A stretch of 8,584 bases of DNA from Candidatus Nitrosopumilus sp. (GCA_013002265.1 JABDKK010000032.1:1-8584), one strand, 5' to 3'; shown: positions 1 to 5,505, counted from the stretch's first letter. Numbers and translations: made by a program. The notes: generated by a model from the sequence alone, not told the origin.

Positions 1-25
1 CATATAGAGATCGCACGATCATTAG

Positions 26-50
26 AAAAAACTACCTACGATAGTTTTTT
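26..50. repeat. Perfect 9-bp inverted repeat with 7-nt loop
   Basis: AAAAAACTA at 26-34 is exactly complementary to TAGTTTTTT at 42-50. The stem is AT-rich and ends in a T-run on the plus strand (an A-run begins it), so it could act as a weak terminator for something upstream. The T-run also forms the front edge of the probable tRNA promoter. Function is inferred. Confidence 0.4.
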
Positions 51-54
51 AATA
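47..54 (+). promoter_or_regulatory. TATA-like element for tRNA-Tyr
   Basis: TTTTAATA is centred about 27 nt before the tRNA 5' end at 78, the archaeal TATA-to-start distance. It overlaps the end of the 26-50 inverted repeat. Confidence 0.45.
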
Positions 55-77
55 GCAGAGAACTTCGGTTTTCTTGT

Positions 78-204
78 CCCAAGCTAGCTCAGCCTGGTAG
101 AGCTTCCGGCTGTAGTTGTTGGCTTTAGATGGCTGACCGAAAAACAGCATATCAGGCATACAGAAACCGGGTTGTCGAAGGTTCAATTCCTTCGCTTGGG
201 ACCA
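78..204 (+). tRNA. tRNA-Tyr (anticodon GTA) with a 50-nt intron and encoded CCA
   Basis: A full cloverleaf can be folded by hand. The acceptor stem pairs CCCAAGC (78-84) with GCTTGGG (194-200), with discriminator A201 and CCA at 202-204. The D stem is GCTC/GAGC (87-90/100-103) around a GG-containing loop (G96-G97). The anticodon stem is TCCGG (105-109) with CCGGG (167-171). The T stem is GAAGG (177-181) with CCTTC (189-193), closing a TTCAATT loop. The anticodon GTA lies at 112-114, with T111 before it and G115 at position 37. The C1-G72 pair is the tyrosine identity element of archaeal and eukaryotic tRNAs, which supports the assignment independently of the anticodon. The intron falls between positions 37 and 38. 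Exons are 78-115 and 166-204. Confidence 0.95.
116..165 (+). other. tRNA-Tyr intron, position 37/38
   Basis: The intron is the 50 nt between G115 (position 37) and A166 (position 38), fixed by the requirement for an intact anticodon stem and loop. CTGTA at 110-114 pairs with TACAG at 159-163, giving a central helix over the anticodon with unpaired bases at both splice sites, including A164-A166 at the 3' site. This approximates the bulge-helix-bulge recognised by the archaeal splicing endonuclease, though the outer 5' helix is weak. A small internal hairpin is possible (GCTG 132-135 with CAGC 145-148). I see no C/D-box guide motif. Confidence 0.88.
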
Positions 205-208
205 CAAC

Positions 209-223
209 TTTTTCTGTTTTTAT
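209..223 (+). terminator. T-rich terminator after tRNA-Tyr
   Basis: Two T-tracts (209-213 and 217-221) follow the tRNA 3' end by a few bases. Archaeal RNA polymerase commonly terminates at such U-runs without a hairpin. Confidence 0.55.
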
Positions 224-226
224 TGT

Positions 227-279
227 AAAAATAATAAAAAGATAGACCGATTTAAGAAAACAAAGATGAAGTCTTAAAT
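227..279 (-). terminator. Probable terminator of the cold-shock gene
   Basis: Downstream of the csp stop on the minus strand there is an 8-bp inverted repeat (250-257 with 272-279, 14-nt loop). It is followed by minus-strand T-tracts read from the A-runs at 236-240 and 227-231. Together with the tRNA T-tracts on the other strand this makes a two-way termination zone between convergent genes. Confidence 0.5.
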
Positions 280-292
280 TAAAAAACTATGC

Positions 293-484
293 CTATGCTG
301 ATTTCTTGACTTTTTGAGCTGCAGGTCCTTTTTTACCTTCGCCCACCTCGAACTCGACTTTATCGCCTTCATTGATGAATCCGTCAACATCTGATTTGTG
401 AACAAATAGATCTTCACCAGATTCTCTTTCGATAAAACCAAAGCCCTTTGTACGGTTAAACCATTTTACGGTACCTTGTTCCAT
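293..484 (-). CDS. csp: Cold-shock domain protein (CspA family)
   Basis: This is a 63-residue single cold-shock domain, a five-stranded beta barrel that binds single-stranded RNA or DNA. In bacteria the family melts RNA structure in the cold. Both nucleic-acid motifs are present: RNP1 as KGFGFI (residues 13-18) and RNP2 as LFVH (26-29). The N-terminal GTVKWF pattern and W8 are typical, and the length matches bacterial Csps. The frame could be extended to a TTG at 496, but ATG at 484 is preferred. MEQGTVKWF is the usual family start, and the TATA-like element at 508-515 lies about 28 nt before this ATG, leaving no room for the TTG start. The tail is lysine-rich. Csps are rare in Archaea outside a few groups and presumably came from bacteria by transfer; here the gene has its own promoter downstream of aIF1A. 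Confidence 0.93.
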   Translation of the reverse strand: MEQGTVKWFNRTKGFGFIERESGEDLFVHKSDVDGFINEGDKVEFEVGEGKKGPAAQKVKKSA

Positions 485-507
485 TTGTTTTTGCAAAACG
501 GATTCAC

Positions 508-515
508 TATATTAA
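508..515 (-). promoter_or_regulatory. TATA box of csp
   Basis: TTAATATA on the minus strand is centred about 28 nt before ATG 484. This predicts a leaderless or nearly leaderless transcript and decides the start in favour of 484 over the upstream TTG at 496. Confidence 0.6.
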
Positions 516-553
516 CTAAGTCATCAAAGCATTATCAAGATTGAGATTAAAAT

Positions 554-865
554 CTAGAAATCTTTTGGAATGTGATTGTTTTCCTTTAGCCATTCTACTT
601 GCGGAAGCGTAAATCTCCAAACGATATCCCCTCTTTCAGACTCCTTAAAATCCCATGGGGCGATGATTACAATATCATTATCTCTTATCCAAACACGTCT
701 CTTTAGTTTTCCTCTAATTCTACCACGTCGTGTAATACCATCAGTGCACTTTATCATTACATTTTCACCACCAAGCATTTTCAATACTCTACCAAAAAGT
801 TCTCCTTCTTCTGGAAGTCTAATCTCTTTTAGAGCACTTTCATTTTTTACTTGGCGTTTCCCCAT
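554..865 (-). CDS. eif1a: Archaeal translation initiation factor 1A (aIF1A)
   Basis: This 103-residue OB-fold protein is homologous to eukaryotic eIF1A and bacterial IF1. It binds the A site of the small ribosomal subunit and promotes mRNA scanning or binding and initiator tRNA placement. The OB domain (about residues 18-90) is seen in EGELFGRVLKMLGGENVMIK, the basic segment RRGRIRGKLKRRVWI, and DIVIIAPWDF, which are characteristic of the family. The C-terminus is short compared with the eukaryotic factor, as usual in Archaea. The frame extends eight codons upstream to ATG 889, but MGKRQVKNE at 865 is the typical archaeal start. The TATA-like element at 887-894 overlaps the upstream ATG and is 26 nt before 865, so the longer start would fall inside the promoter. 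The gene is divergent from the YkgJ-like gene. Confidence 0.95.
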   Translation of the reverse strand: MGKRQVKNESALKEIRLPEEGELFGRVLKMLGGENVMIKCTDGITRRGRIRGKLKRRVWIRDNDIVIIAPWDFKESERGDIVWRFTLPQVEWLKENNHIPKDF

Positions 866-886
866 GAATGGGTTTATCACATTGAG

Positions 887-894
887 CATATAAC
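887..894 (-). promoter_or_regulatory. TATA box of aIF1A
   Basis: Minus-strand GTTATATG is centred about 26 nt before ATG 865 and covers the alternative ATG 889. It predicts a leaderless transcript starting at 865. Confidence 0.6.
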
Positions 895-947
895 TGGTAG
901 GGTTTCAGACATTTCAAATTCTTAGTTCAGCCAAAATACGTAAGAAA

Positions 948-955
948 TTTTATCT
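948..955 (+). promoter_or_regulatory. TATA-like element of the YkgJ-like gene
   Basis: TTTATCTA is centred about 24 nt before the GTG start at 975, consistent with a leaderless transcript. Confidence 0.5.
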
Positions 956-974
956 ATGTTGTCAAAATCAAATA

Positions 975-1535
975 GTGGAATTTCAGTGTATAAAAGAATG
1001 CTCGCAGTGCTGTATTGAAAGAGAGTATTATCCAAGCAAAAAATTTGGAAAAATAGGAGTATTAATTCTTCCAGAAGAAAAAGAAAGAATAGAAAAATTA
1101 GCAGTTAGAAAAAAGTTGAAAATTAAAATTTTGCCAAGAATTGGAATTTCTCATAGTAAAGACGAGATGCCAACAGAAATTTTGGCTTTTCAGTTAATGG
1201 GGATAGAAGAAAGTGGGAATACTTGTCCATTTTTAGATAAAGAGAGTGGGAATAAATCACCACATGGGGGATTTCCTTGCAAGATCTACAAAGAAAGGCC
1301 ACTTGCATGCAGCACATATCCTTTGATAGAGTCAAATCCGATGACTTTAGATAAAAAATGTAAATTTTGTCAAGAGTACGGGAATGCAGATGAAAATTTA
1401 ATCGGAGAAATAGAATCACTTTTGAAAATAAAATCCAGAATGAATACCAATGCAAAAAAAGTATGGAGGTATGCTACAGGAATTGGAGAAAAAGAGGACC
1501 GACCAACAATACAAAAAGGCTGGTTTTTAGAATGA
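975..1535 (+). CDS. YkgJ-family putative metal-cluster-binding protein
   Basis: This 186-residue protein belongs to the YkgJ/UPF0153 family, described as a zinc- or iron-chelating or Fe-S cysteine-cluster domain of unknown biochemical function. The hallmark motif C-x3-C-x2-CC is at C5, C9, C12 and C13. Further cysteines at C84 (CPFL), C102 (CKIY) and C112 (RPLACSTYP), plus a C129-x2-C132 pair, complete the expected pattern CPFL...C-x-IY-x-x-RP-x-x-C-x-x-YP. The middle (about residues 20-75) is lysine- and glutamate-rich without a recognised domain. Translation starts at GTG 975, six codons or fewer before the motif as is normal for this family, and a TATA-like element sits about 24 nt upstream. 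No SD is visible. It is divergent from aIF1A and convergent with adh across a pseudogene-filled gap, so context gives no function. Confidence 0.85.
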   Translation: MEFQCIKECSQCCIEREYYPSKKFGKIGVLILPEEKERIEKLAVRKKLKIKILPRIGISHSKDEMPTEILAFQLMGIEESGNTCPFLDKESGNKSPHGGFPCKIYKERPLACSTYPLIESNPMTLDKKCKFCQEYGNADENLIGEIESLLKIKSRMNTNAKKVWRYATGIGEKEDRPTIQKGWFLE

Positions 1536-1610
1536 TTATCATACATATTGATTGTAAGTATAATAGCAACCAAGAATTCAAAAAGTATTACAACTTTAAT
1601 CAAGTATTAG

Positions 1611-2102
1611 TTAAGATTTTGGTCTAATCAAGATAAAGTTGATCAGAAAATTATTGAAATTCTAAACAACAATACCAGAACTCCTTCAAAAAATATTGTA
1701 TCAGAATAAAATTAAATCATGATGTTTCAGATAGAACAATTAGAGAATAATAGAACAGTAGAAAAAAGTTGAATAATTTAAGTATACAAAATATTAAATG
1801 ATGTTTCAAGAATCAGCCAATATCAAATAGTTTTGGTAAGATCAATCCATCAAAATTAATGCAAACAGCAAAGAATTCAATCAAAGATTTTGTAACAAAA
1901 TTAGAAAAATATGTTCCAGTAACCAGTATGGAAGGCAAATGGAATATACTGATAATTATTCAAACGAATTCAGAAAAATCAAATACCACGCAAGAAATAG
2001 TTGAAAAAAAATTCTGAAGAATTAATTGACTATAGAATGAATGAAATTGACATTAAAGACATGAATATTTCAACATGTCTTTATTGTTATGACAAAGAGT
2101 AT
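1611..2102 (+). pseudogene. Decayed Lrp/AsnC-type transcriptional regulator
   Basis: No intact ORF exists here, but joining frames rebuilds a two-domain regulator. DKVDQKIIEILNNNTRTPSK (from about 1632) matches the start of an Lrp winged helix. A frameshift near 1707 leads to LNHDVSDRTIRE (1712-1747), the recognition helix. After another shift, EKS-stop-II-stop-VYKILND (1761-1802) matches the wing, where functional relatives read LEK-x-GII-x-x-Y. Then come a beta strand YQIVLVRS (1821-1844), a shift near 1847, a helix and LEKYVPVTSMEGKWNILIII (to about 1950), resembling the C-terminal ligand-sensing RAM domain. A last shift near 2013 continues to about 2102; the frame stays open to 2147. At least four frame changes and two in-frame stops rule out a sequencing slip as the only cause. 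Lrp-type regulators are abundant in Nitrososphaerota. The family assignment is from pattern only. Confidence 0.72.
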
Positions 2103-2262
2103 CTGATTCAGCAATATCAATTGCTTTTTTTAATTAGTCTAGAGTAAATGATTTTTGTATAAATGCCAAAACTCTCATACTAATTGTCTTTCATACACGT
2201 GATGTAGATTTCTCATCAGAAGCAATTACTACAATTTGAAGATTTGCTTTATTGATAAGATT
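2103..2262 (-). pseudogene. Remnant of a response-regulator receiver domain (C-terminal half)
   Basis: Read on the minus strand in a single frame from 2262 to 2103, this stretch gives NLQIVVIASDEKSTSRV, a TGA stop (2193-2191), KTISMRVLAFIQKSFTLD, a TAA stop (2136-2134), then LKKAIDIAESD. This fits the second half of a CheY-like receiver: hydrophobic beta-4 with the Ser/Thr position, helix 4, then beta-5 with the conserved Lys in F-I-x-K-(P)-F-x-L-x-x-L-x-x-AI. The usual Pro after Lys is Ser here. The phosphate-accepting Asp half is not found upstream, where a stop occurs at 2265 and then adh begins. Its end meets the tail of the Lrp-like remnant on the other strand. The assignment is a pattern judgement. 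Confidence 0.42.
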
Positions 2263-2264
2263 TT

Positions 2265-2284
2265 ATAGTTTGAAACTAAACTAT
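2265..2284 (-). terminator. Hairpin over the adh stop codon
   Basis: ATAGTTT (2265-2271) pairs with AAACTAT (2278-2284) around a 6-nt loop, and the adh TAG stop lies in the stem. No strong T-tract follows on the minus strand, so a terminator role is only possible. Confidence 0.3.
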
Positions 2285-3357
2285 GGGTTAATTACGGCAC
2301 GCCCAATAATTTTTCGTGCTTTAAGATCTTCCAAGGCATTATTTGCCTGATCAAGAGAATAATGCTTTGAAATTACAGGGTTGATAACTCCCTCTCTGGC
2401 CAAATCAAGTAGTTCGACCATATCAGTATAATTTCCAGTATATGCACCCTGTATCATAATAGATTTGAGAGGTATTGAGACCAGAGATATTTCCAAAGAA
2501 CCACCGAAAAGCCCAACTAATACCAGATTACCTCTTTTACGTAAGACACCTAGTGCAACCTTAACAGTTTGTGGTGCATTAACAAAATCAATTACGCTAT
2601 CAGGTCCCTTACCATTACAAATAGAAATTATTTTTTGTATTGGACTGCCAGTTCCAGAAGATAAAGAACCAACTACGTTTGTGTTTACGACAAAATCAGC
2701 ACCCATCTTCTTTGCAGTATCAAATCTTTTATCATCATTATCGATGCAAATAATTTTAGCTTTGGTGATTGCTTTTGCAATTTGAATTGCCATCAGACCC
2801 AAACCACCGGCTCCAATAATTAACAAGAATTCAGGAGAATTGGAATTTGCCTTTTTTACAGCATTATATGCAGTAAGTCCAGAACATGCTAAAGAAGTGG
2901 CAGAATCAGGATCAACGCCATCAAGTTTTGCCAGGTATTTGAAATGCGGGATTAATGCATAATCAGAATAACCACCATCTTGAAAAACACCCATTGATTT
3001 TGGAGTATCACATAAATTTTCATCCCCTACTTTACATGCAGGACATTCCCCACATCCAATCCATGGAAATACAAGAACTTCATCCCCAGTCTTAATTCCA
3101 GAGACATCATCACCAATGCCCTCAACAGAACCAACAATTTCGTGTCCAGGAATGACAGGATATTTAACTCCTCTATCAGTTACTTTCATGAATTGACCGT
3201 CACCTAAATCATATCCACCTTCCCACAGATGTAAATCACTGTGACAAACACCAACAGATTTGACTCGGACTAAAACTTGGTTTCCTTGTGGTTTTGGGGT
3301 CTCAGATTCAGATACTGCTAGAGGCTCATTGGGACCAGTAATTCTGGCAGACTTCAT
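2281..3357 (-). CDS. adh: Zinc-dependent alcohol dehydrogenase (MDR family)
   Basis: This 358-residue medium-chain dehydrogenase/reductase should interconvert alcohols and aldehydes with NAD(P)(H) in the cytoplasm. The catalytic zinc ligands fit C38, H72 (in GHE) and C158 (SLACSG); the C38-H-S-D-L-H43 segment is typical of the class. A structural zinc lobe is complete with C102, C105, C108 and C116. The Rossmann motif IGAGGLG is at about 181-187, and D206 at the end of the next strand suggests NAD(H) over NADP(H). From memory of the family, overall layout and length resemble the Sulfolobus solfataricus enzyme. In ammonia-oxidising Nitrososphaerota such enzymes are candidates for the semialdehyde reductase steps of the 3-hydroxypropionate/4-hydroxybutyrate cycle, but the substrate cannot be read from sequence. 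ATG 3357 has a TATA-like box 26 nt upstream. The gene is divergent from scpA. Confidence 0.93.
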   Translation of the reverse strand: MKSARITGPNEPLAVSESETPKPQGNQVLVRVKSVGVCHSDLHLWEGGYDLGDGQFMKVTDRGVKYPVIPGHEIVGSVEGIGDDVSGIKTGDEVLVFPWIGCGECPACKVGDENLCDTPKSMGVFQDGGYSDYALIPHFKYLAKLDGVDPDSATSLACSGLTAYNAVKKANSNSPEFLLIIGAGGLGLMAIQIAKAITKAKIICIDNDDKRFDTAKKMGADFVVNTNVVGSLSSGTGSPIQKIISICNGKGPDSVIDFVNAPQTVKVALGVLRKRGNLVLVGLFGGSLEISLVSIPLKSIMIQGAYTGNYTDMVELLDLAREGVINPVISKHYSLDQANNALEDLKARKIIGRAVINP

Positions 3358-3378
3358 AAATTGATTTTTTGTCTGAAC

Positions 3379-3386
3379 AATATAAG
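3379..3386 (-). promoter_or_regulatory. TATA box of adh
   Basis: Minus-strand CTTATATT is centred about 26 nt before ATG 3357, predicting a leaderless transcript. Confidence 0.6.
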
Positions 3387-3422
3387 AGTTGACTGGATGT
3401 GAGAAAAAAATAGAGCCCTAAG

Positions 3423-3429
3423 ATATTAT
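3423..3429 (+). promoter_or_regulatory. TATA-like element of scpA
   Basis: ATATTAT is centred 26 nt before the GTG start at 3452. The divergent adh promoter is about 40 nt away. Confidence 0.5.
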
Positions 3430-3451
3430 CAAATAGAAACGAAATTATTCT

Positions 3452-4129
3452 GTGAGTGAAGCAGAAGCACCAAATAGTATTTCTCAGGAACCAGTCAACA
3501 TTCTATTCAGCCCCTCATCGGTCGCAAAAAAAGATGTTTGGGAAATTGATCTTATTAAAATTTTGAATATATTAATTAAAATCCTTGAAAGATCAGGCAA
3601 GAAAGATCTTAAAGTTGCAGGTATGGCAGCACTTTCCTCATCTTTGATTTACAGAATGAAGGTTGAAAGTATTTTTGCACTACAAAGAGCCGCAATGGAA
3701 AAAAAACCAATGCGCCAAAGAACAGATGTAGACATTGAATTAATAGATATTCCATATAGACATGAATCAACTTATCCAGTCTCACTAGACGATTTGCTTG
3801 GATTGCTTCAAAATCTTATTGGGACAATTGCAAACCCACAATCAAGAAGAAGTAGGCAATTAGAGATTGAACCAATCGAAGCTCCAGATTTCAAAGATTA
3901 TTTTATTTCCCTTGAGAGCATCATTGGAAAATATGAGGATTTAGTATTGAAGAAAATTTCTCCAGCAGGATTTGGATTACTTCAAGATATTATCGTGGAT
4001 CTTGACGAGGTTGATTCAATTAGATGTTTTTTTGCAATACTATTTCTGGCAAGAGACCAAAAAGTTGATTTGGAGCAGGTTGACGATGACATCAAAATTA
4101 TTGCAATAAAAGAAGAGTTAACAAATTGA
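3452..4129 (+). CDS. scpA: Segregation and condensation protein A (ScpA, kleisin)
   Basis: This 225-residue kleisin bridges the heads of the SMC dimer and, with ScpB, forms the condensin complex that compacts and separates chromosomes. The N-terminal helical part (about residues 28-85) carries the WEIDLIKILNILIKIL and DLKVAGMAALSSSLIYRMK segments typical of archaeal ScpA, which contact the SMC neck. The C-terminal winged helix is seen in RCFFAILFLARDQKVDLEQ (about 192-210), which contacts an SMC head. The middle (85-165) is variable and predicted flexible. It begins at GTG 3452 with a TATA-like box 26 nt upstream and no SD. scpB follows after 53 nt. Archaeal ScpA is shorter than the bacterial protein of about 250 residues, as here. 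No smc gene is in the window. Confidence 0.9.
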   Translation: MSEAEAPNSISQEPVNILFSPSSVAKKDVWEIDLIKILNILIKILERSGKKDLKVAGMAALSSSLIYRMKVESIFALQRAAMEKKPMRQRTDVDIELIDIPYRHESTYPVSLDDLLGLLQNLIGTIANPQSRRSRQLEIEPIEAPDFKDYFISLESIIGKYEDLVLKKISPAGFGLLQDIIVDLDEVDSIRCFFAILFLARDQKVDLEQVDDDIKIIAIKEELTN

Positions 4130-4170
4130 TCAAAAATGAAGAAAGGGTTTCTTTAACTATATTTTAAAAA

Positions 4171-4175
4171 AGGAG
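4171..4175 (+). promoter_or_regulatory. Shine-Dalgarno site of scpB
   Basis: AGGAG lies 7 nt before the TTG at 4183 and supports that rare start codon. It implies scpB is translated from the scpA transcript. Confidence 0.7.
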
Positions 4176-4182
4176 ATAGTAG

Positions 4183-4758
4183 TTGGCAAAAATTAACAAT
4201 CTTGATGAGGCAACTGCAAGAATAGAGGCAGCATTGTACTCTTCAGGCAGACCACTGAGAATTGAGGATATAATACGAGCCTCAGGCACAGAATCTAGAA
4301 CAAAAACACTAGATTTGCTCAAAAACATTATGAAAAAAACCAAGTCAGCATTCAAAGCACTAGAAGTTGTCATTCTTCCAGATGGATCCTATGTAATGCA
4401 ATTAAAACCAGAGTATAGTTCAACTGTTAAAAAATATGCGTCAAAACCAGTTCTTCCAAATGCCACATTAAAGACATTATCCTACATTGCATACATGCAA
4501 CCAATTTCTTCAAAACAACTAGTAGAAACAAGAGGTTCTGGAGTTTATGCTCATTTAAAGGAGTTAAGGCAATTAGACTTCATCAACCATCAAAATGTTG
4601 GAAGAATGAAAATTTACATAACTACTGACAAGTTCCAAAAATATTTTGGAATTCAAGGCGATGTAGAAGATCTAAAACAGAGATTATTCTCCAAAGTAAG
4701 AAAAACTGCCAGTATGAGGCAAAGCCCAACATCACAAATAGTGACAGAGCTAAACTAA
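4183..4758 (+). CDS. scpB: Segregation and condensation protein B (ScpB)
   Basis: This 191-residue ScpB binds the middle of ScpA as a dimer in the SMC condensin complex. Two winged-helix domains are visible. The first (about residues 8-85) opens with ARIEAALYSSGRPLRIEDI, a family signature. The second (about 90-165) contains LKTLSYIAYMQPISSKQLVE and the RGSGVYAHLKELRQLDFI recognition-helix and wing region. The tail after about 165 is short and basic. The start is TTG 4183, backed by an AGGAG seven bases upstream; no in-frame ATG precedes the conserved N-terminus. A TATA-like CTATATTTT at about 4157-4165 is too close to the start to drive it leaderless. It is co-directional with scpA and probably in one operon. 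Confidence 0.92.
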   Translation: MAKINNLDEATARIEAALYSSGRPLRIEDIIRASGTESRTKTLDLLKNIMKKTKSAFKALEVVILPDGSYVMQLKPEYSSTVKKYASKPVLPNATLKTLSYIAYMQPISSKQLVETRGSGVYAHLKELRQLDFINHQNVGRMKIYITTDKFQKYFGIQGDVEDLKQRLFSKVRKTASMRQSPTSQIVTELN

Positions 4759-4760
4759 GT

Positions 4761-4777
4761 TTTGGTTCAAGACCAAA
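4761..4777 (+). terminator. Small hairpin after scpB
   Basis: TTTGGT (4761-4766) pairs with ACCAAA (4772-4777) across a 5-nt loop, starting 2 nt after the scpB stop. A modest T-rich stretch follows (4784-4791). It may separate scpAB from the ribosomal gene, but the stem is only 6 bp. Confidence 0.35.
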
Positions 4778-4789
4778 TTATTGCGTTTT

Positions 4790-4797
4790 GTATAAAT
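4790..4797 (+). promoter_or_regulatory. TATA box of rps8e
   Basis: GTATAAAT is the clearest TATA box in the window and is centred about 27 nt before GTG 4821. It predicts a leaderless transcript and shows that a new transcription unit starts after scpB. Confidence 0.65.
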
Positions 4798-4820
4798 TAG
4801 AGTAATTCAGTGGTAATTTC

Positions 4821-5204
4821 GTGAGAAAATCAGTAGAGAATTTGGCAACTAGTAAAATCACTGGTGGAAGACGATACCCATTAAGAATTAGAAGAAAATA
4901 TGAAACAGACAGATACCCAAATGAAGCTGTCAATGCACCTCAAGTTACTATAACAAGAAGAGTTCGTGGAAAAAATAGAAAAACAGCGTTAAAGTCAAGT
5001 GATTTTGTAAATCTCGCAACAGGTGAAGATAAAGTAAAGAAAACAAAAATTCTCAAAGTTTTAGAAAACTCTACAAACAACGATTATCAAAGGAGAGGGA
5101 TCATTACAAAGGGAGCAATACTAGAAACACAAGAAGGTAAATGCAAAGTAGTTTCTAGACCAGGACAAAACGGAGTCGTCAACGCAATTTTACTAAAGGA
5201 ATAA
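4821..5204 (+). CDS. rps8e: 30S ribosomal protein S8e
   Basis: This 127-residue small-subunit protein is shared by Archaea and eukaryotes and absent from Bacteria. The N-terminus, SVENLATSKITGGRRYPLR, followed by a basic RRKYETDR stretch, is the diagnostic S8e motif that contacts 16S rRNA. The C-terminal half has the expected RRGIITKGAILET segment and a final NAILL strand. Length is normal for Archaea, where the protein lacks the eukaryotic insertion. It starts at GTG 4821 with no leader according to the TATA position. srp19 begins one base after its stop, so the two are certainly cotranscribed. Confidence 0.96.
   Translation: MRKSVENLATSKITGGRRYPLRIRRKYETDRYPNEAVNAPQVTITRRVRGKNRKTALKSSDFVNLATGEDKVKKTKILKVLENSTNNDYQRRGIITKGAILETQEGKCKVVSRPGQNGVVNAILLKE
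5196..5200 (+). promoter_or_regulatory. Shine-Dalgarno site of srp19
   Basis: AAGGA within the last codons of rps8e lies 5 nt before ATG 5206, as expected for an internal operon gene. Confidence 0.6.
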
Positions 5205-5205
5205 A

Positions 5206-5505
5206 ATGAAAGATTACGAGCACGTCGTAGTCTGGTTGGATTATTTTAATAAAAATTTAAAAAAATCAAAAGGGCGAAGAATGAATTTAGAAAAATGTGT
5301 ATTTGATCCATCACTAAAAGAATTAATGGATGCAACAAAAGTTGCAGGATTTGAAATTAAAGAATCAGAAGACAAAGTTAGATTTCCAAGAAGACCTTTT
5401 GTGAGATCAGGATATGTTGTCTTACCAAAAGGATCCTCTAAGACAATTATTCTTAACAAAATTTCAGAAAAACTTGTAGCAAAAAGAAGCAAGCAATCAA
5501 AATAA
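5206..5505 (+). CDS. srp19: Signal recognition particle protein SRP19
   Basis: This 99-residue protein binds helices 6 and 8 of 7S SRP RNA and arranges it for SRP54 binding, which targets secretory and membrane proteins. The family pattern is clear: VVVWLDYF near the N-terminus, SKGRRM (about residues 21-26), a central EIKESEDKVRFPRRPFVRSG segment, and a lysine-rich tail after GYVVLPKGSSKTIIL. The GRR and basic loops are the RNA contacts in known structures. Size agrees with archaeal SRP19 (about 90-105). It starts at ATG 5206, one base after the rps8e stop, with AAGGA five bases upstream. No SRP54 or 7S RNA gene is in the window. Confidence 0.93.
   Translation: MKDYEHVVVWLDYFNKNLKKSKGRRMNLEKCVFDPSLKELMDATKVAGFEIKESEDKVRFPRRPFVRSGYVVLPKGSSKTIILNKISEKLVAKRSKQSK

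Larger units (their letters stand above)
1..87 (+). pseudogene. Partial reading frame, PIN-domain-like tail, running into the tRNA gene
   Basis: Frame 1 is open from the window edge to a TAG at 85-87, giving 28 residues. The stretch IEIARSLEKTTYDSFLIA resembles the end of a PIN (VapC-type ribonuclease) domain, where a conserved Asp sits in a T-x-YD-x-x-x-x-A context. It is followed by ENFGFLV, similar to the usual ending but apparently missing about two residues (the usual pattern is ALAE-x-xG-x-x-LVT). The frame ends inside the tRNA acceptor and position 8 region, and the tRNA promoter would lie within it. I infer a decayed or truncated gene rather than a working one. Its 5' part is outside the window, so an intact protein with an odd C-terminus, or chance, cannot be excluded. 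Confidence 0.28.

Noticed and set aside
9..20. GATCG-CA-CGATC palindrome at the window start
   Set aside because: The 2-nt spacer prevents a stable hairpin, it is a single copy, and it lies within the PIN-like frame.
576..893. Plus-strand open frame of 105 codons opposite aIF1A
   Set aside because: It is the antisense shadow of a clearly conserved gene, has a composition-driven Ser/Phe/Leu-rich product, and shows no recognisable domain.
1123..1603. Two minus-strand open frames opposite the YkgJ-like gene, one with a hydrophobic start
   Set aside because: Both lie across the conserved cysteine-motif gene in another frame, and the hydrophobic stretch is what AT-rich antisense DNA typically gives. 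No domain is recognisable.
2190..2225. GTGATGT looking like a C box of a C/D guide RNA
   Set aside because: The box departs from RTGATGA and no D box (CTGA) follows at a suitable distance.
2465..2785. Plus-strand frame inside adh
   Set aside because: Antisense shadow of the Rossmann half of adh with no independent signals.
4164..4373. Minus-strand frame across the scpB start
   Set aside because: Shadow of scpB; no promoter or ribosome site on that strand.
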